Shown here: positions 17,515 to 26,613 of the stretch, piece by piece
How positions within the stretch are numbered: the first letter of the stretch is position 1
Layout: the number at the start of each line of letters is the position of its first letter
Assembly (NCBI GenBank): GCA_001770855.1
Contig: MESE01000148.1
Coordinates: 40,520-104,519, forward strand
DNA length: 64,000 nucleotides
Direction: 5' to 3'
Source: Burkholderiales bacterium RIFCSPLOWO2_02_FULL_57_36
GTDB lineage: Bacteria; Pseudomonadota; Gammaproteobacteria; Burkholderiales; Burkholderiaceae_D
Position numbers and translations under genes: made by a program
Notes under the pieces: generated by a model
The model's database searches: none
The model's input: the letters and a program-made list of their open reading frames with translations, nothing else
What the model was told of the DNA's origin: nothing

Positions 17515-18615
17515 TCATACCGGGATATGCTTCCGATACCATTCATGGAAATGCTGCATTCCATCTTCCATCGGTGACTGGTATGGTCCTGTCTCATTGA
17601 CGCCGCGATCCATTAGGATTCGCCGTCCGGCATCCATGCGCATTGCAATTTCATCGTCTTCGATGCAGGTTTCCATGTAGGCATCACGTTCCGCCTGGAT
17701 GAATTCGCGCTCGAACAGCACGATCTCTTCCGGATAATAGAACTCCACTACATTGGTGGTTTTTTGCGGACCTTTGGGCCATACCGTCGATACTGCCAGT
17801 ACGTGCGGATACCATTCGACCATGATATTCGGATACAGCGTCAACCAGATCGCGCCATAGGGCGGCGGGACACCGTTGCGGAACTTCATCACCTGTTCCT
17901 GCCACGCCTTGTACTTTGGTGAACCGAACTTGGACAGGGCATGGTTGACGCCCACGGTTTGCACGCTGTAATTGTCGCCGAATTCCCAGCGCAGATCCGC
18001 GCATGTCACAAAGCTGCCGAGTCCTGGATGAAACGGTTCGACATGATAATCCTCCAGATAAACTTCAATGAAGGATTTCCAGTTGTAATCGCATTCGTGG
18101 ACTTCGACGTGATCCAGCATGTAACCGCTGAAATCGAGGTCTTTGGCCACGCTGAGGCCGGACATTATTTTTGCGACATCGATACCGTTCTGTTCGAACA
18201 ACAGACCGTTCCAGTTTTGCAGCGATGTGCCGGACAGATTCATGCACGGCGTTTCACCGAAATGCGGCGCGCCGATCAGCTCGCCTTTGAGATCGTAAGT
18301 CCAGCGGTGCAACGGGCACACAATGGCATTGGCATTGCCGCGGCCGTCGAGCATCTTGGCCTGGCGATGGCGGCAGACATTGGAAAGCAATTCGATGCCT
18401 TGCGCATTTCGCACCAGCATGCGGCCCTCGTTTTCCCATGCAAGCGTGGCATAGTCGCCTACGTTGGGCGCCATGAGTTGGTGGCCGGCATAACGCGGGC
18501 CACGATGGAATAGCTGACTGATTTCCTGCTGCAACAGCTGTTCGTCAAAATAAACATTGACTGGAAGTTGCGCGTCGGATCGCGCGAGCTTGGCGATATT
18601 AGCCAAATCGGACAT
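17515..18615 (-). CDS. Rieske aromatic-ring-hydroxylating-type oxygenase, alpha subunit
   Basis: This 366-residue non-haem iron oxygenase has an N-terminal Rieske [2Fe-2S] domain with Cys81-X-His83 and Cys100-X2-His103. The catalytic domain has the mononuclear-iron pattern H191-x4-H196 in EDYHVEPFHPGL. The substrate is unknown. No reductase or ferredoxin gene is adjacent, so electrons must come from a partner encoded elsewhere. I chose the ATG at 18615, preceded by GGGGGTGGGG, over an upstream TTG at 18642. It is the first gene of an operon with a DMT permease and a sulfurtransferase. Confidence 0.85.
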   Translation of the reverse strand: MSDLANIAKLARSDAQLPVNVYFDEQLLQQEISQLFHRGPRYAGHQLMAPNVGDYATLAWENEGRMLVRNAQGIELLSNVCRHRQAKMLDGRGNANAIVCPLHRWTYDLKGELIGAPHFGETPCMNLSGTSLQNWNGLLFEQNGIDVAKIMSGLSVAKDLDFSGYMLDHVEVHECDYNWKSFIEVYLEDYHVEPFHPGLGSFVTCADLRWEFGDNYSVQTVGVNHALSKFGSPKYKAWQEQVMKFRNGVPPPYGAIWLTLYPNIMVEWYPHVLAVSTVWPKGPQKTTNVVEFYYPEEIVLFEREFIQAERDAYMETCIEDDEIAMRMDAGRRILMDRGVNETGPYQSPMEDGMQHFHEWYRKHIPV

Positions 18616-18714
18616 CCCCACCCCCAAATTAATTTGCACCAACCTAAGAGAGAAAGAATCCGCAAAAACCTGTGTTCAAACGAGATGAAAAGGAAATTTT
18701 GGACAGAACCGTGA

Positions 18715-18744
18715 ATTATACCTCAGCCGTATTTACCGATTGAA
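18715..18744 (-). promoter_or_regulatory. Candidate promoter for the Rieske operon
   Basis: On the minus strand a perfect TATAAT (18720-18715) follows a weak -35 TTCAAT (18744-18739) at an 18-base spacing. It would start transcription near 18708, about 90 bases before the oxygenase ATG. The weak -35 suggests that an activator may be needed. Confidence 0.4.
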
Positions 18745-18761
18745 ACCCGATTACTCTCGCC

Positions 18762-18787
18762 CTCAATCTTTTGACTCAATCTTTTGA
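18762..18787 (+). repeat. Perfect tandem 13-bp direct repeat
   Basis: CTCAATCTTTTGA occurs twice head to tail with no spacer. It could be a regulator binding site for either divergent gene or a simple replication-slippage duplication. Confidence 0.6.
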
Positions 18788-19007
18788 CGCTTGCTTGAAG
18801 CGTATGAAAACAATCGCCGGTTGTATCGGCCCGTTTTCAACATATCGCACCGTATCGCGGCATTTCAAGGCCATTCCGGCCAGTCATTCTCCATTCATTC
18901 AATAAAAATGCTTCGATTTGCCAGGTTCGGATTGCCTGCAATAAATAGTTCCGGATAAGATTGCGTAGCTTCGACCTGGATGTCGAGTTCGCGGGAGGCG
19001 CAGCCGG

Positions 19008-20894
19008 ATGTTGCAATCAATTTCTCGTTTGATGCGTTGGTTCTTGCCACGCTGGCATACAGTGATCGGTATGCTATTTGCCGCAGCATTGGTTGCCGAA
19101 CTGGCTGGCCTGCATATGCTCAGTGCCGCAGAGAATCGACTCACCGACGTGTTCATGAAGCGTCATGCGGCCGAGTATCGCGCCGATCCCGATATTGTCG
19201 TAGTCGACATCGACGACCCCAGCATGTCCGCAATGCAGGAAATTGCCGGGCTATGGGCTTGGCCGCGTGAAATACACGCCGATCTTATTTCAGCCTTGGC
19301 GGAATTCGGGCCTCGCGCAATCGTATTCGACATTGCATTTTCCGAACAAGATATGAAACGCCCGAAAAGCGATATGCGTTTGTCGGACGCGCTCAAGGCT
19401 ATGCCGAACGCTTACTTGTCGGCGGCACGGCTGCGCCCCGCGCTTGATCCGTCCGGCAAACCGTTGCGCGAGCTGTCGAGTGCTTTTGCGATTGCGCAGG
19501 CCGGGCCGCAAGCCGCGATCGCGGCAATCCAGCTTCCACATGCGGTACAAAAAAATGCATGGCGGCTCGGTTTGGTTAACAGCATGGAAGATGACGATGG
19601 CGTGTTGCGCCGATACCAGCTCCATACCGACGTGCATGGATGGAAACTGCCATCGCTTCCGGCACGCGTAGTCACGGATCTTGGAATCGAATTGCCGGCA
19701 GACGAAGAATTTCTGATGCGCTGGTCGCTGATTGAGCGCAAGCGCTATCCCTACGCCGAACTCTACCGCTTGCTAACCGAAGCGCGTCCGGGATTGGCTC
19801 CGGATGACATCCGTACACTTGATGCGCTGTTCCGCAACAAGATCATTGTCATCGGGGCGTCTGCGGCCAGTACCTTCGACCATCATCTAACCCCCTTGGG
19901 CGCCGGTTATCCCGGCGTGGAGATCCTGGCCGTGGCGATCGACAACCTGAAGAACGGACATCATGTGCGTATTGCGCAGCCGGTCTGGCCTGTCATGTTC
20001 GGCATCATGTTGATTGCCTTGCTGGCATGGACTTTCACGCGGCGCATCAATCCGCTCGCGGTCGGCGCCGCGTTAGCGGCTGTCTCGGCGGTTGCGCTTT
20101 TGATCGCCGATGCGGCCATCGTGCGCAACTTGCAGTTGCCGCTAGCGACTCCGTTGATCTTCGCATGGACTTGGTTTTTGACCGCTGCAGTCGGCGGCTA
20201 CTTGCGAGAGCGTCGCGCTCGCAATCAGGCGGTGTCGCTGTTCGGCCGGTTTCTCAATCCCGGCGTTGTGCGCCAGATCGTCGAACAGGGCGCGACGGTC
20301 GAAAGCCTGTCCGGGCGCACGCGCGATGTCACTGTTCTTTTCTCGGATATACGCGGCTTTACTGCATTGTCCGAATCGCGACCGCCGCAGGAAGTGGTGA
20401 CTTTACTCAACCGGTATTTCGAACGGCAGGTCGAGGTCGTTTTTCGCCATGGCGGCACGCTCGATAAGTTCATCGGCGATTGCATCATGGCGTTCTGGGG
20501 TGCGCCGATCGACGATACCCTGCATGCACGGCGCGCCGTTGCAGCGGCCCTTGAAATGCAGGATGCGCTGCTTGAGTTCAAAAAAGAGCTCGCAATGGAA
20601 GGCTGGGATGCGGCGGATTTCGAGATCGGCATCGGTGTACACTCCGGACCCGCCGTGGTAGGCTTTATCGGCGCTCGGCGCAAGCTCGATTACACCGCGA
20701 TCGGCGATACCGTCAATCTTGCCAGCCGTGTCGAAGGGTTGACCAAGGGCGTGGCCCGGATACTGGTGACACGCGAAACGATGATCGCGTGCCAGCCGTC
20801 CGGTGAAGTCGATTTTGAGTCTCATGGCGCGTTCGCCGTCAAAGGACGCGCCGCAGCGGTTGAATTGTATGAACCGACCAGGAAAATAAAATGA
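19008..20894 (+). CDS. CHASE2-domain class III adenylate cyclase
   Basis: This 628-residue membrane cyclase has an N-terminal helix (about 17-38), an extracytoplasmic CHASE2 sensor (about 45-320), three helices (326-345, 349-369, 375-397) and a cytoplasmic class III cyclase domain. Catalytic residues are complete: metal-binding Asp447 (FSDIRGF) and Asp491 (IGDCIMAF), the adenine-specifying pair Lys487 and Asp567-Thr568 (IGDTVNLASR), and transition-state Asn570/Arg574. ATP rather than GTP is therefore the expected substrate. GGGAGG precedes the ATG. The stop overlaps the next gene by 4 bases, so it is translated together with the SH3 protein and M48 protease. Confidence 0.92.
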   Translation: MLQSISRLMRWFLPRWHTVIGMLFAAALVAELAGLHMLSAAENRLTDVFMKRHAAEYRADPDIVVVDIDDPSMSAMQEIAGLWAWPREIHADLISALAEFGPRAIVFDIAFSEQDMKRPKSDMRLSDALKAMPNAYLSAARLRPALDPSGKPLRELSSAFAIAQAGPQAAIAAIQLPHAVQKNAWRLGLVNSMEDDDGVLRRYQLHTDVHGWKLPSLPARVVTDLGIELPADEEFLMRWSLIERKRYPYAELYRLLTEARPGLAPDDIRTLDALFRNKIIVIGASAASTFDHHLTPLGAGYPGVEILAVAIDNLKNGHHVRIAQPVWPVMFGIMLIALLAWTFTRRINPLAVGAALAAVSAVALLIADAAIVRNLQLPLATPLIFAWTWFLTAAVGGYLRERRARNQAVSLFGRFLNPGVVRQIVEQGATVESLSGRTRDVTVLFSDIRGFTALSESRPPQEVVTLLNRYFERQVEVVFRHGGTLDKFIGDCIMAFWGAPIDDTLHARRAVAAALEMQDALLEFKKELAMEGWDAADFEIGIGVHSGPAVVGFIGARRKLDYTAIGDTVNLASRVEGLTKGVARILVTRETMIACQPSGEVDFESHGAFAVKGRAAAVELYEPTRKIK

Positions 20895-21430
20895 AAAATC
20901 ACATCTTGGCGTTTGTGGTGCTGCTTGTCTCGGGCACGGCATATGCGGAATCGGCGCGCACCATTCGTGCGACGGAGTTGCAAGCTCAGTCGCAATCCGA
21001 TGCGGCCACGCTTGCCACCTTGCCGGAAAATACCAAAGTCAGCGTGCTGCGGCGTAGCGGCGCATGGAGCGAAATCAAAACGGTGAACGGCCAGGCCGGC
21101 TGGGTGCGGATGCTCAGTCTCAGATTCGACGAGGGCGCCAGCGGCGAGCGCGGCGCGGCCAATCCCGCCGGTGCTTTGACCAATCTATTGTCGTCGGGAC
21201 GCACTTCCGGAACGGCGACGGTCACCACCGGTGTGCGTGGCCTGACCGAGGCGGATTTGCAACGCGCGCAGGCCAATCCGGCGGAACTGCAGAAACTGCA
21301 GAAATTCGCGATTCAAAAAGATGTGGCGCAAGCATTCGCACAGCGCACGAAATTGTCGCCGGCGCAGGTCGAATATCTGCCGGAACCGGCGCCGCTCCAG
21401 CAAAACACACCCGCTTTCGATGGAGGCTGA
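20891..21430 (+). CDS. Exported SH3-like domain protein
   Basis: This 179-residue protein has a clear signal peptide (KNHILAFVVLLVSGTAYA, cleavage near residue 19) and then a bacterial SH3-type domain, about residues 22-78 (LATLPENTKVSVLRRSGAWSEIKTVNGQAGWV). Such domains bind peptidoglycan or proteins in the envelope. The remaining half is Ala/Gln-rich with no motif I recognise (LTEADLQRAQANPAELQKLQKFA). It starts inside the cyclase stop codon region (ATGA) and ends 1 base before the M48 protease start, making a strictly coupled three-gene unit. Confidence 0.85.
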   Translation: MKNHILAFVVLLVSGTAYAESARTIRATELQAQSQSDAATLATLPENTKVSVLRRSGAWSEIKTVNGQAGWVRMLSLRFDEGASGERGAANPAGALTNLLSSGRTSGTATVTTGVRGLTEADLQRAQANPAELQKLQKFAIQKDVAQAFAQRTKLSPAQVEYLPEPAPLQQNTPAFDGG

Positions 21431-21431
21431 C

Positions 21432-22307
21432 ATGAGGAATTTCAGTCATTTTCTTGTTGCCGCGGCAATCGCATTGATCTGTAATCCCGTTTCAGCGCAG
21501 TTCGGATTGTCGTTGCCCGGGTTCGGCAAGAGCGGCGAAAAGAGCGGCGGCTTCGATATCGGCGGCATGGTCAGCAATCTCACCAAGGCGGCTACCGAGA
21601 CCAGCGAGGTGGAGGAAATTCGCATCGGCCAGGAGTTTGCTGCCACGTTGCTCGGCGCCAAACCGCTGGTTGCGGATGCCCGCCTGCAACGCTATGTGAA
21701 TACGCTCGGCCGCTGGCTGGCATTGCAAACCGAGCGTCCCGATCTGCCTTGGACATTCGGCGTATTGGATGATGCAGGTTTCAATGCTTTTGCAACACCG
21801 GGCGGCTACATCTTTATCACCAAAGGGCTGATCGCACGCATGCGCAACGAAGCCGAGCTGGCCGGCGTCCTGGCGCACGAGATCGGCCATGTATTGAAAA
21901 AGCATCATTTGCATGCCGTGCAAAAGAATGCCGGGTTTGCTCTGGTGGGAGATCTGGTGAGCGCCGCCGGCAAAGGCGGAAACGACCAAGCCAAAGCGGC
22001 ATTCCTGAATATCGGACGAAAACTTTATTCCAGCGGCCTGGACCAGAGCGATGAATTCGAAGCGGATCGGCTTGGCGTGGTGATCGCAGCGCGCGCCGGA
22101 TATGATGCGTATGGCTTGCCGGCAGTGTTGCAGATGCTGGATGCACAAAGCGCGCAGGACGATAATTTTTCATTGTCTTTCAAGACACACCCGGCACCGG
22201 GAAAACGCATCGAGTTGCTTGATAAATTGATGCATAACCGGTTTGATGCGCTGCCGGGTTCGACAGGCTGGCCGCTTGACAAGCGTTTGAAGGAGTTCGG
22301 CAAATAG
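21432..22307 (+). CDS. Periplasmic M48-family metalloprotease
   Basis: This 291-residue protein has a signal peptide (residues 1-22, ending PVSAQ) and a single M48 zinc-peptidase domain. The HEIGH motif at 149-153 and the third ligand Glu210 in DEFEADRLG are both present. It resembles BepA/LoiP-type outer-membrane quality-control proteases but lacks the C-terminal TPR region of BepA. The ATG at 21432 has TGGAGG upstream and follows the SH3 gene by one base. The larger open frame from 21321 is out of register with any homology and was trimmed. An envelope protein-maintenance role is inferred. Confidence 0.88.
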   Translation: MRNFSHFLVAAAIALICNPVSAQFGLSLPGFGKSGEKSGGFDIGGMVSNLTKAATETSEVEEIRIGQEFAATLLGAKPLVADARLQRYVNTLGRWLALQTERPDLPWTFGVLDDAGFNAFATPGGYIFITKGLIARMRNEAELAGVLAHEIGHVLKKHHLHAVQKNAGFALVGDLVSAAGKGGNDQAKAAFLNIGRKLYSSGLDQSDEFEADRLGVVIAARAGYDAYGLPAVLQMLDAQSAQDDNFSLSFKTHPAPGKRIELLDKLMHNRFDALPGSTGWPLDKRLKEFGK

Positions 22308-22388
22308 GCATGGGTGACCGGCAATCGTCGGCAATGTGAAGTTGCAGTCATTTTGTGCGAATTTGCCGGCAAATCCGGCTATCGTCTT

Positions 22389-22416
22389 GCATTAATTCCT
22401 TGTGGGAAATTAATGC
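22389..22416. repeat. Hairpin-forming inverted repeat downstream of the M48 gene
   Basis: GCATTAATT (22389-22397) and AATTAATGC (22408-22416) form a perfect 9-bp stem with a 10-base loop. A separate 14-bp palindrome ATTTGCCGGCAAAT lies at 22361-22374. Neither is followed by a strong T-run, so a terminator role is only possible; they sit in the 261-base gap before xseB. Confidence 0.45.
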
Positions 22417-22568
22417 GCGCCTTTATTTCTGGCTAATTTGCAATAATCCCTTTTCCGGTGCGGCTCGGCGTCCATATTTGATGCCCGAAATTCGCCTGTT
22501 TTTCCCATCAAATCACCTTGCAGGATGGTTTGCTCTAAAATAGCGGACTACACTTCAATTTAATCTTT

Positions 22569-22823
22569 ATGTCCAAGAAACTCTTATCCGCCGACCTGCC
22601 CTCTTCGTTTGAAGAAGCAATGCTCGAACTGGAGCAATTGGTGGCGCAGATGGAGGCGGGAGAGTTGCCCTTGGAAGCATCTGTCGCGGCTTACAAGCGC
22701 GGTTCGGAACTGGTCAAGTATTGTGCGGCGCAACTGGATAAAGTCGATAGCCAAGTCAAAGTACTGGAAGGCGAAATGTTGAAGCCGTTCACAACCGACG
22801 CTGCTGCCGAGGCGGATGAATGA
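22569..22823 (+). CDS. xseB: Exodeoxyribonuclease VII small subunit
   Basis: The 84-residue small helical subunit binds XseA to form the exonuclease VII complex that degrades single-stranded DNA. The family core SFEEAMLELEQLVAQMEAGE followed by LPLEASVAAYKRGSELVKYC is clear. The large subunit gene is not in the window, which is the usual arrangement. The stop overlaps the ispA start by 4 bases (ATGA), the well-known xseB-ispA-dxs order of proteobacteria. Confidence 0.95.
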   Translation: MSKKLLSADLPSSFEEAMLELEQLVAQMEAGELPLEASVAAYKRGSELVKYCAAQLDKVDSQVKVLEGEMLKPFTTDAAAEADE

Positions 22824-23713
22824 CGGAAGCGCAGGCATTTGACGGCTGGATGCGTACCGTGCAGCAGGACATGGAGGAAGTGCTGGCATCGTATTTGCCT
22901 CGCGCCACGCAGGTTCCGGGACGGTTGCACGATGCAATGCGTTATGCGACGCTGGATGGCGGAAAGAGGGTGCGCCCGTTGCTGGTGTTTGCGGCGGGGG
23001 AATTATTCAATGCCGATAGAGCGGCATTGGCGCGTGCCGCAACTGCGGTGGAGATGATTCACGCATACTCGCTGGTGCATGACGATATGCCTTGCATGGA
23101 TGACGATGCGTTGCGGCGCGGAAAGCCGACCGTGCATGTCAAATACGATGAAGCGACTGCATTGTTGGTTGGCGATGCGTTGCAGGCACAAGCGTTTCTG
23201 GTGTTGTCTGACATCGCTGGTGAACCGAGCCTTATACTGAAGATGATTCGCGTGCTGGCAACCGCTGCCGGATCTGTCGGCATGTGCGGCGGCCAGGCGA
23301 TCGATCTGGATAGTGTGGGAATGAGGTTGTCGCTGGACGAGTTGGAGCAAATGCATTGCTTGAAGACCGGTGCATTGCTGCGCGCATCGGTGTTGCTGGG
23401 TGCGTTGAGCGGCAAGGCGTTGACGGAATCCGAACAGTCAGCACTCGATGTGTATGCGGATGCAATCGGGCTGGCGTTCCAGGTGGTCGATGATGTGCTG
23501 GATGCGACTGCCGATTCGAATACGCTGGGCAAGACGGCCGGCAAGGATGCGGCGGATAACAAACCGACGTATGTATCGATTCTGGGCCTGGAGCAATCGC
23601 GGGCTCTGGCGGAAAAACTGCGGCATGACGCGCATCAAGCGATCATGCCGTTCGGAGACAGGGCACGACGGCTTCGCGAACTTGCGGATCTGATCGTGGA
23701 GCGGAAAACATAA
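22820..23713 (+). CDS. ispA: (2E,6E)-farnesyl diphosphate synthase
   Basis: This 297-residue all-helical prenyltransferase condenses IPP with DMAPP and GPP to give FPP, the precursor of undecaprenyl phosphate and the quinone side chain. The first Asp-rich motif DDMPCMDDD with its downstream RRGKPT, and the second motif DDVLD preceded by FQVVD, are both intact. The GGKRVRP substrate segment is near residue 50. It is translationally coupled to xseB upstream and lies one base from dxs downstream. Confidence 0.95.
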   Translation: MTEAQAFDGWMRTVQQDMEEVLASYLPRATQVPGRLHDAMRYATLDGGKRVRPLLVFAAGELFNADRAALARAATAVEMIHAYSLVHDDMPCMDDDALRRGKPTVHVKYDEATALLVGDALQAQAFLVLSDIAGEPSLILKMIRVLATAAGSVGMCGGQAIDLDSVGMRLSLDELEQMHCLKTGALLRASVLLGALSGKALTESEQSALDVYADAIGLAFQVVDDVLDATADSNTLGKTAGKDAADNKPTYVSILGLEQSRALAEKLRHDAHQAIMPFGDRARRLRELADLIVERKT

Positions 23714-23714
23714 T

Positions 23715-25589
23715 ATGCAAAGCATGAACCTGCTGAAAAAAATCGATAATCCGGCGGACCTGCGCAAGCTTTCACGCGCGCAACTGCACCCGCTCGCCGA
23801 TGAATTGCGCGCGTTCGTGCTCGATTCGGTATCGAAGACCGGCGGGCACCTGTCCTCCAATCTCGGCACCGTGGAGCTGACGATTGCGCTGCATTATGTA
23901 TTCAACACGCCGGACGACCGGCTGGTATGGGACGTCGGGCATCAAACCTATCCGCACAAGATACTGACCGGTCGTCGCGACCAGATGCAGTCGCTGCGCC
24001 AATTGAACGGCATTTCCGGCTTTCCCCGCCGCAGCGAGAGCCAGTACGACACCTTCGGTACCGCGCATTCTTCGACATCGATCTCTGCCGCGCTCGGTAT
24101 GGCGCTGGCTGCCAGGACCAAAGGCGAGAACCGGCATGCGGTCGCCATCATCGGCGATGGCGCCATGACCGCGGGGATGGCATTCGAAGCGATGAACAAT
24201 GCGGGCGTGCATGACGACGTCAATTTACTGGTGATCCTGAATGACAACGATATGTCGATCTCGCCACCGGTCGGCGCGCTCAATCGATATCTGGCGCGGC
24301 TGATGTCAGGCCAGTTTTATGCAAAGGCGAAGAATGTCGGCAAGTCGGTCTTGCCCGGCCCGATGCTGGAACTGGCCAAGCGCTTTGAAGAACACGCAAA
24401 AGGCATGATCGTGCCGGCCACGATGTTCGAGGAATTCGGATTCAATTATATCGGCCCGATCGATGGGCACGACCTTGAGTCGCTGATTCCGACATTGCAA
24501 AACCTGAAAAACCTCAAGGGGCCGCAATTCCTGCACGTGGTGACCAAAAAGGGGCAGGGCTATAAATTGGCGGAAGCCGATCCCGTGCTGTATCACGGCC
24601 CCGGCAAGTTCAATCCTGCCGAAGGCATCAAACCGGCCACTGCAGGCAAGATGACCTATACGCAGGTATTCGGCGACTGGTTATGCGATATGGCGGGCCA
24701 GGATCAGCGGCTGATCGGCATTACGCCCGCGATGCGAGAGGGATCCGGTATGGTGGAGTTCGAACAGCGCTTCCCGGATCGTTACCACGACGTCGGCATC
24801 GCCGAACAGCACGCGGTAACATTCGCCGCCGGCATGGCGTGCGAGGGTTTGAAGCCGGTGCTGGCGATTTACTCGACTTTCCTGCAGCGCGGCTACGACC
24901 AGTTGATTCACGACGTCGCACTGCAAAATCTGGATGTGACTTTTGCGCTCGATCGCGCCGGTCTGGTCGGCGCCGACGGCGCGACGCATGCCGGCAACTA
25001 CGATATGGCGTATTTGCGCTGTATTCCGAACATGGTGGTGATGGCGGCCTCCGATGAAAACGAGTGCCGTCGTATGCTGACCACCGGTTTCCAATACAAT
25101 GGCCCTGCGGCGATACGTTATCCGCGCGGTGCCGGCATTGGGGCAGCCATCGAAAAAGAGCTGACCGCGATACCGCTCGGTACCGGGGAAATCAAACGGA
25201 CAGGTAAAGGGATTGCCATCCTGGCGTTCGGCACGATGGTGGCGCCCAGCGTGATTGCCGCACAAGATCTGAATGCAACCGTCGCCAATATGCGCTTCGT
25301 CAAGCCGCTCGATATCGAATTGCTCAAGCAATTGGCGAGTACGCACGATGCACTGGTCACCGTTGAAGAAGGCGCGGTCATGGGCGGCGCGGGTGCGGCG
25401 ATAGCGGAAGCATTGGCGGACGCCGGCATCGTGAAGCCGCTCTTGCATTTAGGCTTGCCGGACAAATTTATCGATCATGGCGATGCGGCGCAATTGCTGG
25501 CCGAGTGCGGTCTGAACGCAAGCGGCATTGCGGCGTCGATAAGAAAGCGTTTTGGCAAAGGCGAGCCGCGACTGGTCGTCAACAATTAA
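23715..25589 (+). CDS. dxs: 1-deoxy-D-xylulose-5-phosphate synthase
   Basis: This thiamine-diphosphate enzyme makes DXP from pyruvate and glyceraldehyde 3-phosphate, feeding both isoprenoid synthesis (ispA next door) and the thiamine thiazole and pyridoxal pathways. The 624 residues include GHLSSNLG near the N-terminus, WDVGHQTYPHKILTGR, the ThDP-binding IGDGAMTAGMAFEA motif ending in NDNDMSIS, and the transketolase-type IAEQHAVTFAAGMA. The ATG at 23715 begins one base after the ispA stop; an alternative ATG at 23724 is possible. Confidence 0.96.
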   Translation: MQSMNLLKKIDNPADLRKLSRAQLHPLADELRAFVLDSVSKTGGHLSSNLGTVELTIALHYVFNTPDDRLVWDVGHQTYPHKILTGRRDQMQSLRQLNGISGFPRRSESQYDTFGTAHSSTSISAALGMALAARTKGENRHAVAIIGDGAMTAGMAFEAMNNAGVHDDVNLLVILNDNDMSISPPVGALNRYLARLMSGQFYAKAKNVGKSVLPGPMLELAKRFEEHAKGMIVPATMFEEFGFNYIGPIDGHDLESLIPTLQNLKNLKGPQFLHVVTKKGQGYKLAEADPVLYHGPGKFNPAEGIKPATAGKMTYTQVFGDWLCDMAGQDQRLIGITPAMREGSGMVEFEQRFPDRYHDVGIAEQHAVTFAAGMACEGLKPVLAIYSTFLQRGYDQLIHDVALQNLDVTFALDRAGLVGADGATHAGNYDMAYLRCIPNMVVMAASDENECRRMLTTGFQYNGPAAIRYPRGAGIGAAIEKELTAIPLGTGEIKRTGKGIAILAFGTMVAPSVIAAQDLNATVANMRFVKPLDIELLKQLASTHDALVTVEEGAVMGGAGAAIAEALADAGIVKPLLHLGLPDKFIDHGDAAQLLAECGLNASGIAASIRKRFGKGEPRLVVNN

Positions 25590-25641
25590 CAAAAACCATG
25601 TGGGCCTTCTTTTAGGCCTTCGCAACTGAATAGGCACCTTG

Positions 25642-26448
25642 ATGAATACCCGCGATCTCAACCTGACTACCATTCCTGACGTGCAAAGCGCGGTCGATAC
25701 CAGACGCATCGCGATTCAGCGCGTCGGCGTCAAGGGTGTGCGCTATCCGGTCACGGTCAGAACCAGCTCCGGCGTGCAGCCATCGGTCGGCAGCTGGAAC
25801 ATGTATGTGCATCTGCCTGAAGAAAAAAAGGGCACGCACATGTCGCGTTTCATTGCACTGCTGGAAGAAAATCGCATTCCGCTCGATATAACATCGTTCA
25901 GCAAGTTGATGAAGAAAATGGTCAAGCTGCTGGAGGCGGACACCGGCCGTATCGAATTGTCGTTCCCGTACTTCATCAACAAGATTGCGCCGGTATCGGG
26001 TGTCGAAAGCCTGATGGATTACGAGGTGGGTCTGACCGGTGAAATCAAGGATGGTCAACTCGAAGTAACCTTGAAAGTGCTGGTACCGGTAACCAGTCTG
26101 TGCCCGTGCTCGAAAAAGATCTCTGCGTACGGCGCGCATAACCAGCGCTCGCATATTACGGTCAATGCAATTCTGACCGGGGAATTCCTGATCGATGAAT
26201 TGATTGCGAAGATCGAGGAGCAGGCATCGTGCGAGCTGTATGGTTTGCTCAAGCGTCCGGATGAGAAATACGTGACGGAACGTGCTTATGACAATCCGAA
26301 GTTTGTCGAGGATCTGGTGCGTGATGTGGCGGGGATGTTGAATGCGGATACGCGGGTTGCGGCTTATACGCTGGAAGCGGAGAATTTCGAGTCGATTCAT
26401 AATCATTCGGCGTATGCGTTGATTGAGTTCGACAAGCGGATGAAGTAA
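25642..26448 (+). CDS. folE2: GTP cyclohydrolase FolE2 (type IB)
   Basis: This 268-residue enzyme converts GTP to 7,8-dihydroneopterin triphosphate, the first step of folate and queuosine-type deazapurine synthesis. It is the metal-promiscuous FolE2 family, often used under zinc limitation. The metal-site Cys lies in VTSLCPCSKKIS, and the conserved NQRSHITV and SFPYFI segments are present. I use the ATG at 25642; the TTG immediately before is an unlikely start. The gene lies 52 bases after dxs, apparently without an intervening terminator, and ends before a clear one. Confidence 0.93.
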   Translation: MNTRDLNLTTIPDVQSAVDTRRIAIQRVGVKGVRYPVTVRTSSGVQPSVGSWNMYVHLPEEKKGTHMSRFIALLEENRIPLDITSFSKLMKKMVKLLEADTGRIELSFPYFINKIAPVSGVESLMDYEVGLTGEIKDGQLEVTLKVLVPVTSLCPCSKKISAYGAHNQRSHITVNAILTGEFLIDELIAKIEEQASCELYGLLKRPDEKYVTERAYDNPKFVEDLVRDVAGMLNADTRVAAYTLEAENFESIHNHSAYALIEFDKRMK

Positions 26449-26475
26449 CTGCTTCGATCTTGAATTGGTTATGGA

Positions 26476-26500
26476 AAAGCGACGCAATGCGTCGCTTTCT
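26476..26500. terminator. Terminator between convergent folE2 and adenosyltransferase genes
   Basis: The perfect 10-bp stem AAAGCGACGC (26476-26485) / GCGTCGCTTT (26489-26498) has a 3-base loop. The T-rich end CTTTCTTG follows on the plus strand and A-rich sequence precedes it, so it can serve both converging genes. Confidence 0.8.
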
Positions 26501-26613
26501 TGTTTGAGGGTGATGCTCAAGCTGATTCTCGGGTTCCTTTCGAAAGTGCAAGAGGCTTGTCCCTCGTGTATGCTTGCCGGGTCTCGCCAGGTAATCAAGC
26601 TTTACATAAATCA

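Larger units (their letters stand above)
18616..19007. other. Intergenic region between Rieske oxygenase and adenylate cyclase
   Basis: These 392 bases between divergent genes hold a TATAAT-containing minus-strand promoter candidate (18715-18744) and a perfect tandem 13-bp repeat (18762-18787). A good GGGAGG ribosome binding site for the cyclase lies at 18993-18998. The region is locally AT-rich and I see no gene in it. Confidence 0.6.
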
